Below, in pieces: positions 1 through 4,862 of a stretch of DNA of 6,100 nt (position 1 is the stretch's first letter; each line of letters opens with the position of its first letter). Both the position numbers and the translations under genes were made by a program. Where the stretch lies: positions 1 through 6,100 of the forward strand of contig JAAVIG010000122.1 in NCBI GenBank assembly GCA_014796735.1. The letters are read 5' to 3'. The notes below the pieces were generated by a model, which saw nothing but the letters and a program-made list of their open reading frames with translations, searched no databases and was not told the DNA's origin. Source of the DNA: Oscillospiraceae bacterium. Lineage in GTDB: Bacteria > Bacillota > Clostridia > Oscillospirales > Ruminococcaceae.

Positions 1-30
1 CCACAAATGGCTTTGTTTAGCCTTTTGTGG
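1..30 (-). terminator. Hairpin at window edge, possible terminator of the tRNA operon
   Basis: Bases 1-7 (CCACAAA) pair with 24-30 (TTTGTGG). After one T-T mismatch, 9-12 (GGCT) pair with 19-22 (AGCC), leaving a 6-base loop. On the minus strand the hairpin begins 28 bases beyond the encoded CCA of tRNA-Tyr, where a terminator of the tRNA transcript is expected. The T-tract that would settle it lies outside the window, so the terminator role is inferred. It could also be an unrelated palindrome. Confidence 0.4.
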
Positions 31-58
31 GCATAATATCTTTTTGGTTACATCTTTA

Positions 59-142
59 TGGTGGGAGCGGGTGGATTCGGACCACCGAAGCCGAAGCAAC
101 AGATTTACAGTCTGCCCCATTTGACCGCTCTGGAACGCTCCC
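59..142 (-). tRNA. tRNA-Tyr, anticodon GTA
   Basis: Reading the minus strand from 142, the 7-bp acceptor stem is GGGAGCG (142-136) paired with CGCTCCC (69-63). The discriminator is A (62) and CCA is encoded (61-59). The anticodon arm is GCAGA-CTGTAAA-TCTGT, with anticodon GTA at 108-106. A 12-base variable region (98-87) fits the class II shape of bacterial tyrosine tRNAs. The D arm is CCA/TGG around a GG-containing loop. One oddity is the T-loop (81-75), which reads TCCGAAT instead of TTCGAAT, so position 55 is C rather than U. The gene is the second of two tRNAs, 15 bases after tRNA-Thr in the same orientation, and is presumably co-transcribed with it. Confidence 0.95.
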
Positions 143-157
143 ATTCAATTTTAAAGT

Positions 158-233
158 TGGAGCTGGTGGACGGACTCGAACCCCCGACCTGCTGATTACA
201 AATCAGCTGCTCTACCAACTGAGCTACACCAGC
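158..233 (-). tRNA. tRNA-Thr, anticodon TGT
   Basis: Reading the minus strand from 233, the acceptor stem GCTGGTG (233-227) pairs with CACCAGC (168-162). The discriminator is U (161) and CCA is encoded (160-158). The D arm GCTC/GAGC and the anticodon arm GCTGA-TTTGTAA-TCAGC place the anticodon TGT at 200-198. The T-loop TTCGAGT is normal. The T-stem GGGGG/CCGTC contains one G-G opposition and one G-U pair, so it is weaker than usual. It is the first gene of the tRNA pair, about 30 bases downstream of a consensus promoter. Confidence 0.96.
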
Positions 234-264
234 ATTTGCTCACGTCACTTTCAACGACTTATAA

Positions 265-293
265 ATTATAGCACGAGAGTCGAGATTTGTCAA
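265..293 (-). promoter_or_regulatory. Consensus sigma-70/SigA-type promoter of the tRNA operon
   Basis: On the minus strand the -35 box TTGACA (293-288) and the -10 box TATAAT (270-265) are both perfect and 17 bases apart. Transcription would start near 258, about 25 bases before tRNA-Thr. A fully consensus promoter is typical of stable-RNA genes. It supports co-transcription of the two tRNAs, which are separated by only 15 bases. Confidence 0.9.
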
Positions 294-300
294 GTACCTT

Positions 301-563
301 TTTGAAAAAAATTTTGTGCAGAGGGCGTGAGCAGAATGCTCCAACGCGGCAAATCGCTTATAGAAGCCGATTTGCCGAATTTAAAGATATTGAAAAAATT
401 TATTTTTTTACAGGATTAGGCATTTCGAATTGCTTAATAGGGTACTTCTTCTGACATATTGTTCTCTCAATCATATGACTTGATTTGGATTTCTCCTTTT
501 TTCCTGCTGCGGCTGATATAATTCTTTTGACAAAAAGTGAAAATTTCTATAAAAAAGCCTCTA
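301..563. other. Gene-poor stretch between tRNA promoter and palindromic element
   Basis: There is no convincing gene here. The stretch is AT-rich and holds one hairpin (347-377). A minus-strand open frame of about 50 codons ends with TAA at 402-400. Its only ATG (474) would give a 24-residue peptide, and the nearest GGAG lies 18 bases upstream, too far for normal initiation. On the plus strand TTGACA (527-532) and TATAAA (548-553) are 15 bases apart, a weak promoter candidate pointing into the palindromic block. Confidence 0.5.
347..377. repeat. Isolated hairpin (10-bp perfect stem)
   Basis: CGGCAAATCG (347-356) pairs perfectly with CGATTTGCCG (368-377). CTT/AAG extends the stem inward past one bulged C, leaving a 4-base ATAG loop. 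No clear T-tract follows directly on either strand, so it is not a standard intrinsic terminator. No neighbouring gene explains it. It could be a degenerate terminator, a protein-binding dyad or part of a small RNA. Confidence 0.6.
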
Positions 564-565
564 AT

Positions 566-616
566 ACTAATATCTGTTTAAAAAGTGGATAAAATGGCTT
601 TTAAACAGATATTAGT
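566..616. repeat. Palindrome 1 of the element, 18-bp perfect stem
   Basis: ACTAATATCTGTTTAAAA (566-583) pairs perfectly with 599-616 across a 15-base loop (584-598). CTAA (561-564) and TTAG (619-622) can extend the stem past a small internal loop. The stem is AT-rich, and no T-tract follows on the plus strand, which argues against a plain terminator. Confidence 0.9.
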
Positions 617-629
617 GCTTAGGGTGTAA

Positions 630-680
630 CTCTGTTTTGACGGTATACTTTGTTATATTTTGTCTCCCGTCAAAACAGAG
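630..680. repeat. Palindrome 2 of the element, 14-bp perfect stem
   Basis: CTCTGTTTTGACGG (630-643) pairs perfectly with CCGTCAAAACAGAG (667-680) across a 23-base AT-rich loop (644-666). Its right arm and flank (AACAGAGATTAGT, 674-686) match the right arm of palindrome 1 (AACAGATATTAGT, 604-616) at 12 of 13 bases. The two palindromes therefore look related rather than accidental neighbours. Confidence 0.9.
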
Positions 681-742
681 ATTAGTATAAAGTAACTTTT
701 ATAGTAGAACCTTTTATTTGATAAAAAAATTTTAAAATCCAC

Positions 743-773
743 TTGACACTAACGTTACGTTATCGTTTATAAT
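743..773 (+). promoter_or_regulatory. MerR-type promoter/operator with 19-bp spacer, likely autoregulatory
   Basis: The -35 box TTGACA (743-748) and -10 box TATAAT (768-773) are both consensus but separated by 19 bases. This overlong spacer is the hallmark of promoters that MerR-family activators reshape. The dyad TAACGT-T-ACGTTA (750-762) lies inside the spacer, where MerR dimers bind. Transcription would start near 780. The regulator's ATG is at 799, preceded by a strong GGGGAGGG site (784-791) with a 7-base gap. Autoregulation by the downstream gene is inferred from this architecture. Confidence 0.85.
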
Positions 774-798
774 ATATTTACACGGGGAGGGAAATTCT

Positions 799-1527
799 AT
801 GAGAACAGTAAATGAAGTAAGCAAATTAACAGGTGTCAGCGTGCGCACACTGCACCATTATGACGCAATCGGGCTGCTTAAGCCGACGACGGTCAGCGAA
901 GCAGGATATAGGCTGTATGACGATACGGCACTGGAGCGGTTGCAGCAAATTTTGTTGTTCCGAGAGTTGGAGTTTCCTTTAAAAGAGATCAAATCTATTC
1001 TTGAAAGTCCCAATTTTGATAGCGGCAAGGCATTGGAACAGCAGGTCGCCTTGCTTACGCTTAAAAAGGAGCATTTGGAAAAGCTGATTGATCTTGCCTG
1101 TGAAATAAAAACGATAGGAGTCAATAGAATGGATTTTACAGCATTTGATACAAGCAAAATCGATAAGTATGCCGCCGAAGCAAAAGCCGTTTACGGGCAT
1201 ACGGCGGAGCATAAGGAGTTTGAAGAAAAATCCAAAGGGCGCACCAATGAGGAAACACAAAAGCTGAATGTGCAGATGATGTCGATATTTTCCGAGTTCG
1301 GTAAAATGCGTGAAAAACCGCCGAAGTCAGAGGACGTTAAAGCGCAGGTTAAGAAATTGCAGGATTTTATAACCGAGAATTTCTACGCTTGCTCTGATAA
1401 AGTTTTATTTGGTCTTGGAAAAACGTATGCCGAAAACGTAGAATTTACCGCAAATATTGATAAAGCAGGCGGTGAAGGAACGGCGGTATTTGTGTTTGAG
1501 GCAATCAAAAAGTATTGCGGTAAATAA
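799..1527 (+). CDS. MerR-family transcriptional regulator with TipAS ligand-binding domain
   Basis: This 242-residue protein has two recognisable parts. Residues 1-70 form the winged-helix MerR DNA-binding domain: an HTH starting at about residue 3, the signature TLHHYDAIGLLKP at 17-29, and the wing region GYRLYDD at 36-42. A helical dimerisation segment follows at about 75-108. Residues 115-242 match TipAS, the domain that in TipA binds thiopeptide antibiotics. Its signs are YAAEAKAVYG (124-133), FYACSD (195-200), FTANIDK (216-222) and the final helix FEAIKKYC. Cys198 appears to sit where TipA carries its thiopeptide-adduct cysteine; that is an alignment by eye. The gene stands alone, with its own MerR-type promoter upstream and a convergent neighbour downstream. 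It is probably autoregulated and may control distant multidrug-response genes. The ligand is unknown. Length is normal for TipA-like regulators (about 250 residues). Confidence 0.92.
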   Translation: MRTVNEVSKLTGVSVRTLHHYDAIGLLKPTTVSEAGYRLYDDTALERLQQILLFRELEFPLKEIKSILESPNFDSGKALEQQVALLTLKKEHLEKLIDLACEIKTIGVNRMDFTAFDTSKIDKYAAEAKAVYGHTAEHKEFEEKSKGRTNEETQKLNVQMMSIFSEFGKMREKPPKSEDVKAQVKKLQDFITENFYACSDKVLFGLGKTYAENVEFTANIDKAGGEGTAVFVFEAIKKYCGK

Positions 1528-1577
1528 CAGATTTAACTTTTTGTCGCTGTTTTACCGTAACTCTCATAGTATGCGCC

Positions 1578-1603
1578 GGGTCGCTCCTCAGCGTTACCCT
1601 TTT
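1578..1603 (+). terminator. Weak terminator candidate after the merR-type gene
   Basis: GGGTCGCT (1578-1585) pairs with AGCG (1590-1593) and, past a two-base TT bulge, ACCC (1596-1599). The loop is CCTC and a short TTTT run (1600-1603) follows. It begins 51 bases after the stop codon. The bulge and the short T-run make it weak, and the perfect hairpin just downstream is the stronger terminator. It may instead be part of a repeat-like sequence (see findings). Confidence 0.3.
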
Positions 1604-1609
1604 GGATAC

Positions 1610-1655
1610 ATCATTTAAAAAATCCCCGCGGCTGCGCGGGGATTTTTTAAATGAT
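1610..1655. terminator. Strong bidirectional intrinsic terminator between convergent genes
   Basis: A perfect 21-bp inverted repeat (1610-1630 with 1635-1655) closes on a 4-base GCTG loop. Its core CCCCGCG/CGCGGGG is GC-rich. T6 follows the core on the plus strand (1643-1648), and A6 at 1617-1622 supplies the T-tract for minus-strand transcripts. It can stop transcription of the regulator gene (82 bases after its stop) and of the lysA-like operon (123 bases after its stop). Confidence 0.92.
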
Positions 1656-1778
1656 AAACGGTTTCATCGGTCGCTTTGCTCTCAACTTCTGTTTTGGGAA
1701 AATGCTATTTTATAATGGTTTTTTAGAGGCTTCCTTAACGCTTTTTTCAAACTTTTCCACGCAGAATAAAGCCCAATC
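1656..1778. other. Untranslated tail of the minus-strand operon
   Basis: No gene with a start codon and ribosome binding site is visible. On the minus strand the decarboxylase frame stays open for 22 codons after its TGA, with helix-like composition (including VEKFEKSVKEASKK), before TAA at 1712-1710. An overlapping frame is also open. A TATAAT on the plus strand lacks a good -35 box and any downstream gene. Confidence 0.4.
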
Positions 1779-3044
1779 TCAAAACCTGTATTTTTCATCA
1801 AAATCAAAGGTAGCAAAATAATCCTCGGGGGTTTCAGCACGTCTTATAAGCTTAAAGCTGCCGTCCTCCTTTAAAAGTATCTCCGCGCTTCTAAGCTTTC
1901 CGTTGTAGTTATATCCCATAGAAAATCCGTGCGCGCCCGTATCGTGAATTATGATATAATCCCCTTCCTCTATTTCGGGTAACATTCTGTCCACCGCAAA
2001 CTTGTCGCAGTTTTCGCAAAGTCCGCCCGTTATGTCGTACTTATGATCGCAGGGCCGATCTTCCTTTCCCGCAACCGTTATATGGTGATACGCTCCGTAG
2101 ATCGCGGGACGCATTAAATTGGCTGCACAGGCGTCTAAGCCGATATATTCTTTATAGATGTGCTTTTCGCGGATAGCCTTTGCAACAAGATGACCGTAAG
2201 GAGCAAGCATAAAGCGCCCAAGCTCTGTATATATTGCGGCGTTTCCGAGACCTGCGGGTACAAGTATCTTATTGTACGCCTTTTCAACTCCCCTGCCTAT
2301 CTCCTCAATATCATTTTCGGGCTGTTCGGGACGGTAGGCAATGCCAACTCCACCCGAAAGGTCGATAAAGCTTATCTCTACCCCTGTTTTCTCCTTTATT
2401 TCAACAATCAGCTTAAAGAGGATCTCCGCAAGTACCGGGTAATACTCGTTGGTAAGTGTGTTGCTGGCAAGAAAAGCGTGTATTCCGAAACGCTTTGCTC
2501 CCTTTGCCTTAAGTATCTTGTAGCCCTCGATAATCTGATCGTGTGTAAAACCGTATTTGGCGTCCTTGGGGGTGTCCATTACATTTCCCTTTTCGCTTGT
2601 TTTAAACTCTCCGCCGGGATTGTAACGGCAACAAATTGTTTCGGGTATTCCGCAAAGCTTGTCAAGAGCCTCTATGTGAGTAAAATCGTCAAGATTTATC
2701 TGTACTCCCAGCTTTCTTGCAAGCAGGAAATCCTCATCGGGTGTGGCATTGGAGCTGAAAATAATATCGTCGCCCTTTGCTCCTACCCTGTCGGACAGCA
2801 TAAGCTCGGTATAAGAGGAGCAGTCAAAGCCGCAGCCCTCCTCTAAAAGTATCTCCATTATGTAAGGGTTAGGGGTAGCTTTAACCGCAAAGTATTCGCG
2901 AAAGCCCTTGTTCCACGCGAAAGCTGCCTTAAGCCGCCTTGCGTTTTCCCTTATTCCCTTTTCATCGTAAATATGAAAGGGAGTTGGATATTTCGTAACT
3001 ATCTCCTCTATTTTTTCTTTTGTTACAAACGGTTCTTTTCTCAT
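1779..3044 (-). CDS. lysA: PLP-dependent diaminopimelate decarboxylase (LysA-like, variant active-site motif)
   Basis: The 421-residue product is a fold-type III (alanine-racemase-like) PLP decarboxylase, most likely converting meso-diaminopimelate to L-lysine in the cytoplasm. The Schiff-base lysine is K55 in YFAVKATPNP. The phosphate-binding glycine loop is LSGGVG (229-234), ELGR (274-277) corresponds to the usual EPGR, CENCD (343-347) to the catalytic CESxD region, and AHGFSMGYNYNGKLRSAEIL (371-390) to the conserved C-terminal GAYG-NYN block. The usual HxHIGS segment is replaced by HAFLASNT (189-196), marking a divergent subgroup, so substrate specificity is less certain. The ATG at 3044 follows GAAAGGG by 6 bases. 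It is the last gene of the minus-strand operon, 63 bases after the membrane-protein gene. That gap is too short for an L-box lysine riboswitch, and no internal promoter is obvious. Length is normal for LysA (about 420). Confidence 0.88.
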   Translation of the reverse strand: MRKEPFVTKEKIEEIVTKYPTPFHIYDEKGIRENARRLKAAFAWNKGFREYFAVKATPNPYIMEILLEEGCGFDCSSYTELMLSDRVGAKGDDIIFSSNATPDEDFLLARKLGVQINLDDFTHIEALDKLCGIPETICCRYNPGGEFKTSEKGNVMDTPKDAKYGFTHDQIIEGYKILKAKGAKRFGIHAFLASNTLTNEYYPVLAEILFKLIVEIKEKTGVEISFIDLSGGVGIAYRPEQPENDIEEIGRGVEKAYNKILVPAGLGNAAIYTELGRFMLAPYGHLVAKAIREKHIYKEYIGLDACAANLMRPAIYGAYHHITVAGKEDRPCDHKYDITGGLCENCDKFAVDRMLPEIEEGDYIIIHDTGAHGFSMGYNYNGKLRSAEILLKEDGSFKLIRRAETPEDYFATFDFDEKYRF

Positions 3045-3107
3045 TTTTGACCCTTTCTTTTGTATCTTTATTTATATTTTTTGAAATAAAATCTCTTGTT
3101 TAAAATA

Positions 3108-3473
3108 TCAGAAAAAGTACTTGCACAGTCCGATAAAGGCAATTATCACAGTCGCGACGATCTTGGAAATAAGCGCAAATGTCCTTAAATTGCTTTCCTG
3201 CTTATATTGATACTCTTTTACGCCGTTGCAGTACTTTCTTGTTTTAATAAGCGAATTGTTTGCGGGCAGCACGCTCATTGCCGAAAAACCGAAATATGCG
3301 AGCACATCAAGTATTATGCTCATCATGAGAAGATTTCTTTTCAAAATTTCATGCTCCTGATCGCAAAAATAATTCAGCAGTATGACCGCCGCCGCTATCC
3401 ACGCTGCGGCAAGTCCCAGCGTGACCCATTCCAGCACAAACTGATAACGCTTATACTTAGTTCTTTTTACCAT
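3108..3473 (-). CDS. Small integral membrane protein, three predicted helices, function unknown
   Basis: I do not recognise this 121-residue protein. It has a basic N-terminus (MVKRTKYKRY) and three hydrophobic segments, at about 12-36, 47-69 and 97-120. They are separated by a short charged loop (DQEHEILKR, 38-46) and a longer polar loop (about 70-96, rich in K, N and Q). Positive charges before the first helix suggest an N-in topology. The last helix runs to the C-terminus (KYFF). There is no signal-peptidase site and no enzymatic motif. The ATG at 3473 is preceded by AAAGGA with a 5-base gap. It lies 25 bases after the esterase gene and 63 before the decarboxylase gene, all co-oriented, so it is probably translated from the same mRNA. 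It may be a membrane anchor or small transporter-like subunit, but nothing shows this. Confidence 0.8.
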   Translation of the reverse strand: MVKRTKYKRYQFVLEWVTLGLAAAWIAAAVILLNYFCDQEHEILKRNLLMMSIILDVLAYFGFSAMSVLPANNSLIKTRKYCNGVKEYQYKQESNLRTFALISKIVATVIIAFIGLCKYFF

Positions 3474-3498
3474 AGTAATCCTTTCGGAAATATACTTA

Positions 3499-4308
3499 TC
3501 AGATATTCATATACTTTTCCAAAAATTTAATCGACATATTTATCCACTGCTTGCAGTTGTCATTATAAAAATACTCGTTCCAGCCCGTATTTTTTGAGCA
3601 GTCGGAAAGTCCATGAGGACCCTCGTCAAACATATGCAGCTCACAGGGCACTTTGTTGGAAACACAAGCCTTTGCGAAAACAAGACTGTTGTGAGCAGAA
3701 ACGCAGTCATCGTTGGCGGTGCACCATACAAAGCAGGGCGGAGTTTTGGGGGTAACTCTGTTTTCAAGTGAAAGTCTTGAAAGATCGGAGGGTTTAGGCT
3801 CCTTTCCGAGAAGCACCTCAAAGCTTCCGACGTGTGGAGAGGTTATGCCGCTGATAACGGGATAGCTTAATATTGCGGCGTTGGGTCTGATGTCCTGCGG
3901 CTCGCAGCCTACGGCGTTATAGATCGACGCGTCGCCCCACATTGTAGCAAGACAGCCCGCAAGGTGTCCCCCCGCGCTTGCGCCCCAAACGGCTATTTTA
4001 TCCTTATCAATGTCAAATTCGTCCGCTCTCGCCCTTATTTTAAACATTGCGTAAGCGGCGTTGATAATTGCGGTAGGAAATTTCTTGCCGCAGGAATAGT
4101 ACAGCACAAAGGCATTGTATCCCTCCGCAAGGTATCGCATCGCAATAGGCTCCGCTTCCCTGCCCGAACAGTATTCATAGCCGCCGCCGGGAAAGATCAG
4201 TATAGCGGGACGCTTGCTGCCGAACGGAATACTTTCGACCTTATCCAAAAGATATGCTTTTACATAAGCGGTTTTTTCATTGTTGAGATAAAATACCTTG
4301 TTTTTCAT
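3499..4308 (-). CDS. Cytoplasmic alpha/beta-hydrolase, acetyl-esterase/BD-FAE-like
   Basis: A 269-residue serine hydrolase likely to cleave small acyl esters such as acetylated sugars; the substrate is inferred from family resemblance (Aes/xylan-esterase-like). The oxyanion-hole motif is FPGGGY (39-44). The nucleophile elbow GASAG (109-113) gives Ser111. TANDDCV (197-203) supplies the acid, Asp200 or Asp201, and EGPHG (229-233) the catalytic His232. There is no signal peptide or membrane segment, so it acts in the cytoplasm, probably on imported oligosaccharides or metabolites. I start it at the ATG at 4308, with AAAGGA (4323-4318) 9 bases upstream. The longer in-frame reading begins at a TTG (4326) that overlaps this ribosome site and is unlikely. 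The gene lies 43 bases after the thioesterase gene and 25 before the membrane-protein gene, as the second gene of the operon. The protein is unusually rich in cysteine, with 11 residues. Confidence 0.88.
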   Translation of the reverse strand: MKNKVFYLNNEKTAYVKAYLLDKVESIPFGSKRPAILIFPGGGYEYCSGREAEPIAMRYLAEGYNAFVLYYSCGKKFPTAIINAAYAMFKIRARADEFDIDKDKIAVWGASAGGHLAGCLATMWGDASIYNAVGCEPQDIRPNAAILSYPVISGITSPHVGSFEVLLGKEPKPSDLSRLSLENRVTPKTPPCFVWCTANDDCVSAHNSLVFAKACVSNKVPCELHMFDEGPHGLSDCSKNTGWNEYFYNDNCKQWINMSIKFLEKYMNI

Positions 4309-4351
4309 TTTTACGGTTCCTTTCAAAAAATTTATTTTTCATATCAAAGTT

Positions 4352-4735
4352 TTATTTCAATTTGTCATAGGTCTTGGCAAGAAATTTTTCCGTTTTAACA
4401 ATAAATCTTTGGTGTGTGCCCTCTCCGATAACTCCTTTATCATCGAATGCCCTGACTTTAAACACAAGCCGTCTCCCGTCGATCTCCGCAAGCTCCGCTT
4501 CACATGTGACCGTACCGCCTACTGGAGTGGCACTGAGATGCTTTACGTTAATTTCCGTGCCTACGGTGGCTTCTCCCTCTTCAAGATAAGCGGAAACGGC
4601 GTTCATAGCCGTATTTTCCATTAAAGCTATCATCGCGGGAGTGGCGAAAACCTTTAAAGTGCCGCTGCCGTGAGCTAAAGCGGTGTCTTTTTCCTCTACT
4701 GTGATCTGTTTTGTATTTTTTGTTCCGATTTCCAT
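4352..4735 (-). CDS. Hotdog-fold acyl-CoA thioesterase, FlK-like
   Basis: This 127-residue protein belongs to the thioesterase group that includes fluoroacetyl-CoA thioesterase FlK. The catalytic set is visible: Thr32 in FATP, Glu40 in LMEN and His66 in VKHLSATP. Their spacings of 8 and 26 residues are identical to Thr42-Glu50-His76 of FlK. VGTEI (58-62) contains the conserved active-site glycine, and EGTHQRFIV (105-113) is the typical final strand. The residue matching FlK's gating Phe36 is Thr26, so fluoroacetyl specificity is not expected. It probably hydrolyses small or aromatic acyl-CoAs in the cytoplasm as housekeeping or detoxification. The ATG at 4735 has a modest AGG site 6 bases upstream. 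It is the first gene of a four-gene minus-strand operon with a clear promoter about 30-60 bases upstream. Length is normal for the family (about 125-140). Confidence 0.9.
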   Translation of the reverse strand: MEIGTKNTKQITVEEKDTALAHGSGTLKVFATPAMIALMENTAMNAVSAYLEEGEATVGTEINVKHLSATPVGGTVTCEAELAEIDGRRLVFKVRAFDDKGVIGEGTHQRFIVKTEKFLAKTYDKLK

Positions 4736-4765
4736 AGCTGACCTGCCTTGTATAAATATGCTTTA

Positions 4766-4794
4766 ATTATAACACAGGTTTTCCGGTATTGCAA
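4766..4794 (-). promoter_or_regulatory. Promoter of the thioesterase-esterase-membrane protein-lysA operon
   Basis: On the minus strand the -35 box TTGCAA (4794-4789) and a perfect -10 box TATAAT (4771-4766) are 17 bases apart. The start site would fall near 4759, giving a leader of about 24 bases before the thioesterase ATG (4735). It lies just downstream of the terminator of the acetyltransferase gene, so the operon is separately transcribed. No operator or riboswitch is apparent in the short leader. Confidence 0.82.
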
Positions 4795-4810
4795 GATTTT
4801 TCGCAGAATT

Positions 4811-4845
4811 TTAAAAATAAAGCCGCCGCGAAATGCGACAGCTTT
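4811..4845 (-). terminator. Intrinsic terminator of the acetyltransferase gene
   Basis: On the minus strand AAAGCTGTCGC (4845-4835) pairs with GCGGCGGCTTT (4829-4819) over 11 pairs, two of them G-U. The loop has 5 bases, and ATTTTT (4818-4813) follows. It starts 18 bases after the stop codon of the acetyltransferase gene. A T-run on the other side (4843-4847) means it could also act on plus-strand transcripts. Confidence 0.85.
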
Positions 4846-4862
4846 TTATTGGTTTATATGCG

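Larger units (their letters stand above)
564..688. repeat. 125-bp double-palindrome element with terminal inverted repeats
   Basis: The block consists of two consecutive long perfect palindromes (566-616 and 630-680). Its outer ends are themselves inverted repeats: 564-579 (ATACTAATATCTGTTT) matches the reverse complement of 673-688 at 15 of 16 bases. The motif CTGTTT therefore appears four times in alternating orientation, at 574-579, 603-608, 632-637 and 673-678. It encodes nothing and ends 55 bases before the -35 box of the merR-type gene. The architecture fits a small non-autonomous mobile element (MITE-like) or an intergenic structured-RNA repeat. No clear target-site duplication is visible, and copy number cannot be judged from one window. 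Confidence 0.65.

Noticed and set aside
27..305. Plus-strand open frame of 92 codons across the tRNA region
   Set aside because: It runs antisense through two well-folded tRNA genes and their promoter. Its residues are the familiar false translation of tRNA T-arms and anticodon arms.
564..688. CRISPR array or integron attC site
   Set aside because: The repeats alternate in orientation, are few, have unequal spacing and no unique-spacer pattern. There is no attC core-site layout or integrase nearby.
858..1260. Two minus-strand open frames inside the regulator gene
   Set aside because: They are shadows of the MerR/TipAS coding sequence with no family resemblance.
1711..1716. Plus-strand TATAAT as a promoter
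   Set aside because: No adequate -35 box lies at 16-19 bases, and there is no plus-strand gene downstream.
2160..2846. 228-codon plus-strand open frame
   Set aside because: It lies wholly antisense to the decarboxylase gene, has no ribosome site or recognisable domain, and the opposite strand encodes a clear enzyme.
3045..3107. Lysine riboswitch or separate promoter before the decarboxylase
   Set aside because: The gap is only 63 bases, far shorter than an L-box, and no -35/-10 pair with acceptable spacing was found.
4309..4326. TTG start six codons upstream for the esterase
   Set aside because: The TTG overlaps the AAAGGA ribosome site that is correctly spaced for the ATG at 4308, so the shorter protein is preferred.
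3964..4624. Plus-strand open frames opposite the esterase and thioesterase
   Set aside because: They are antisense to genes with intact catalytic motifs, and show no domain or initiation signal.
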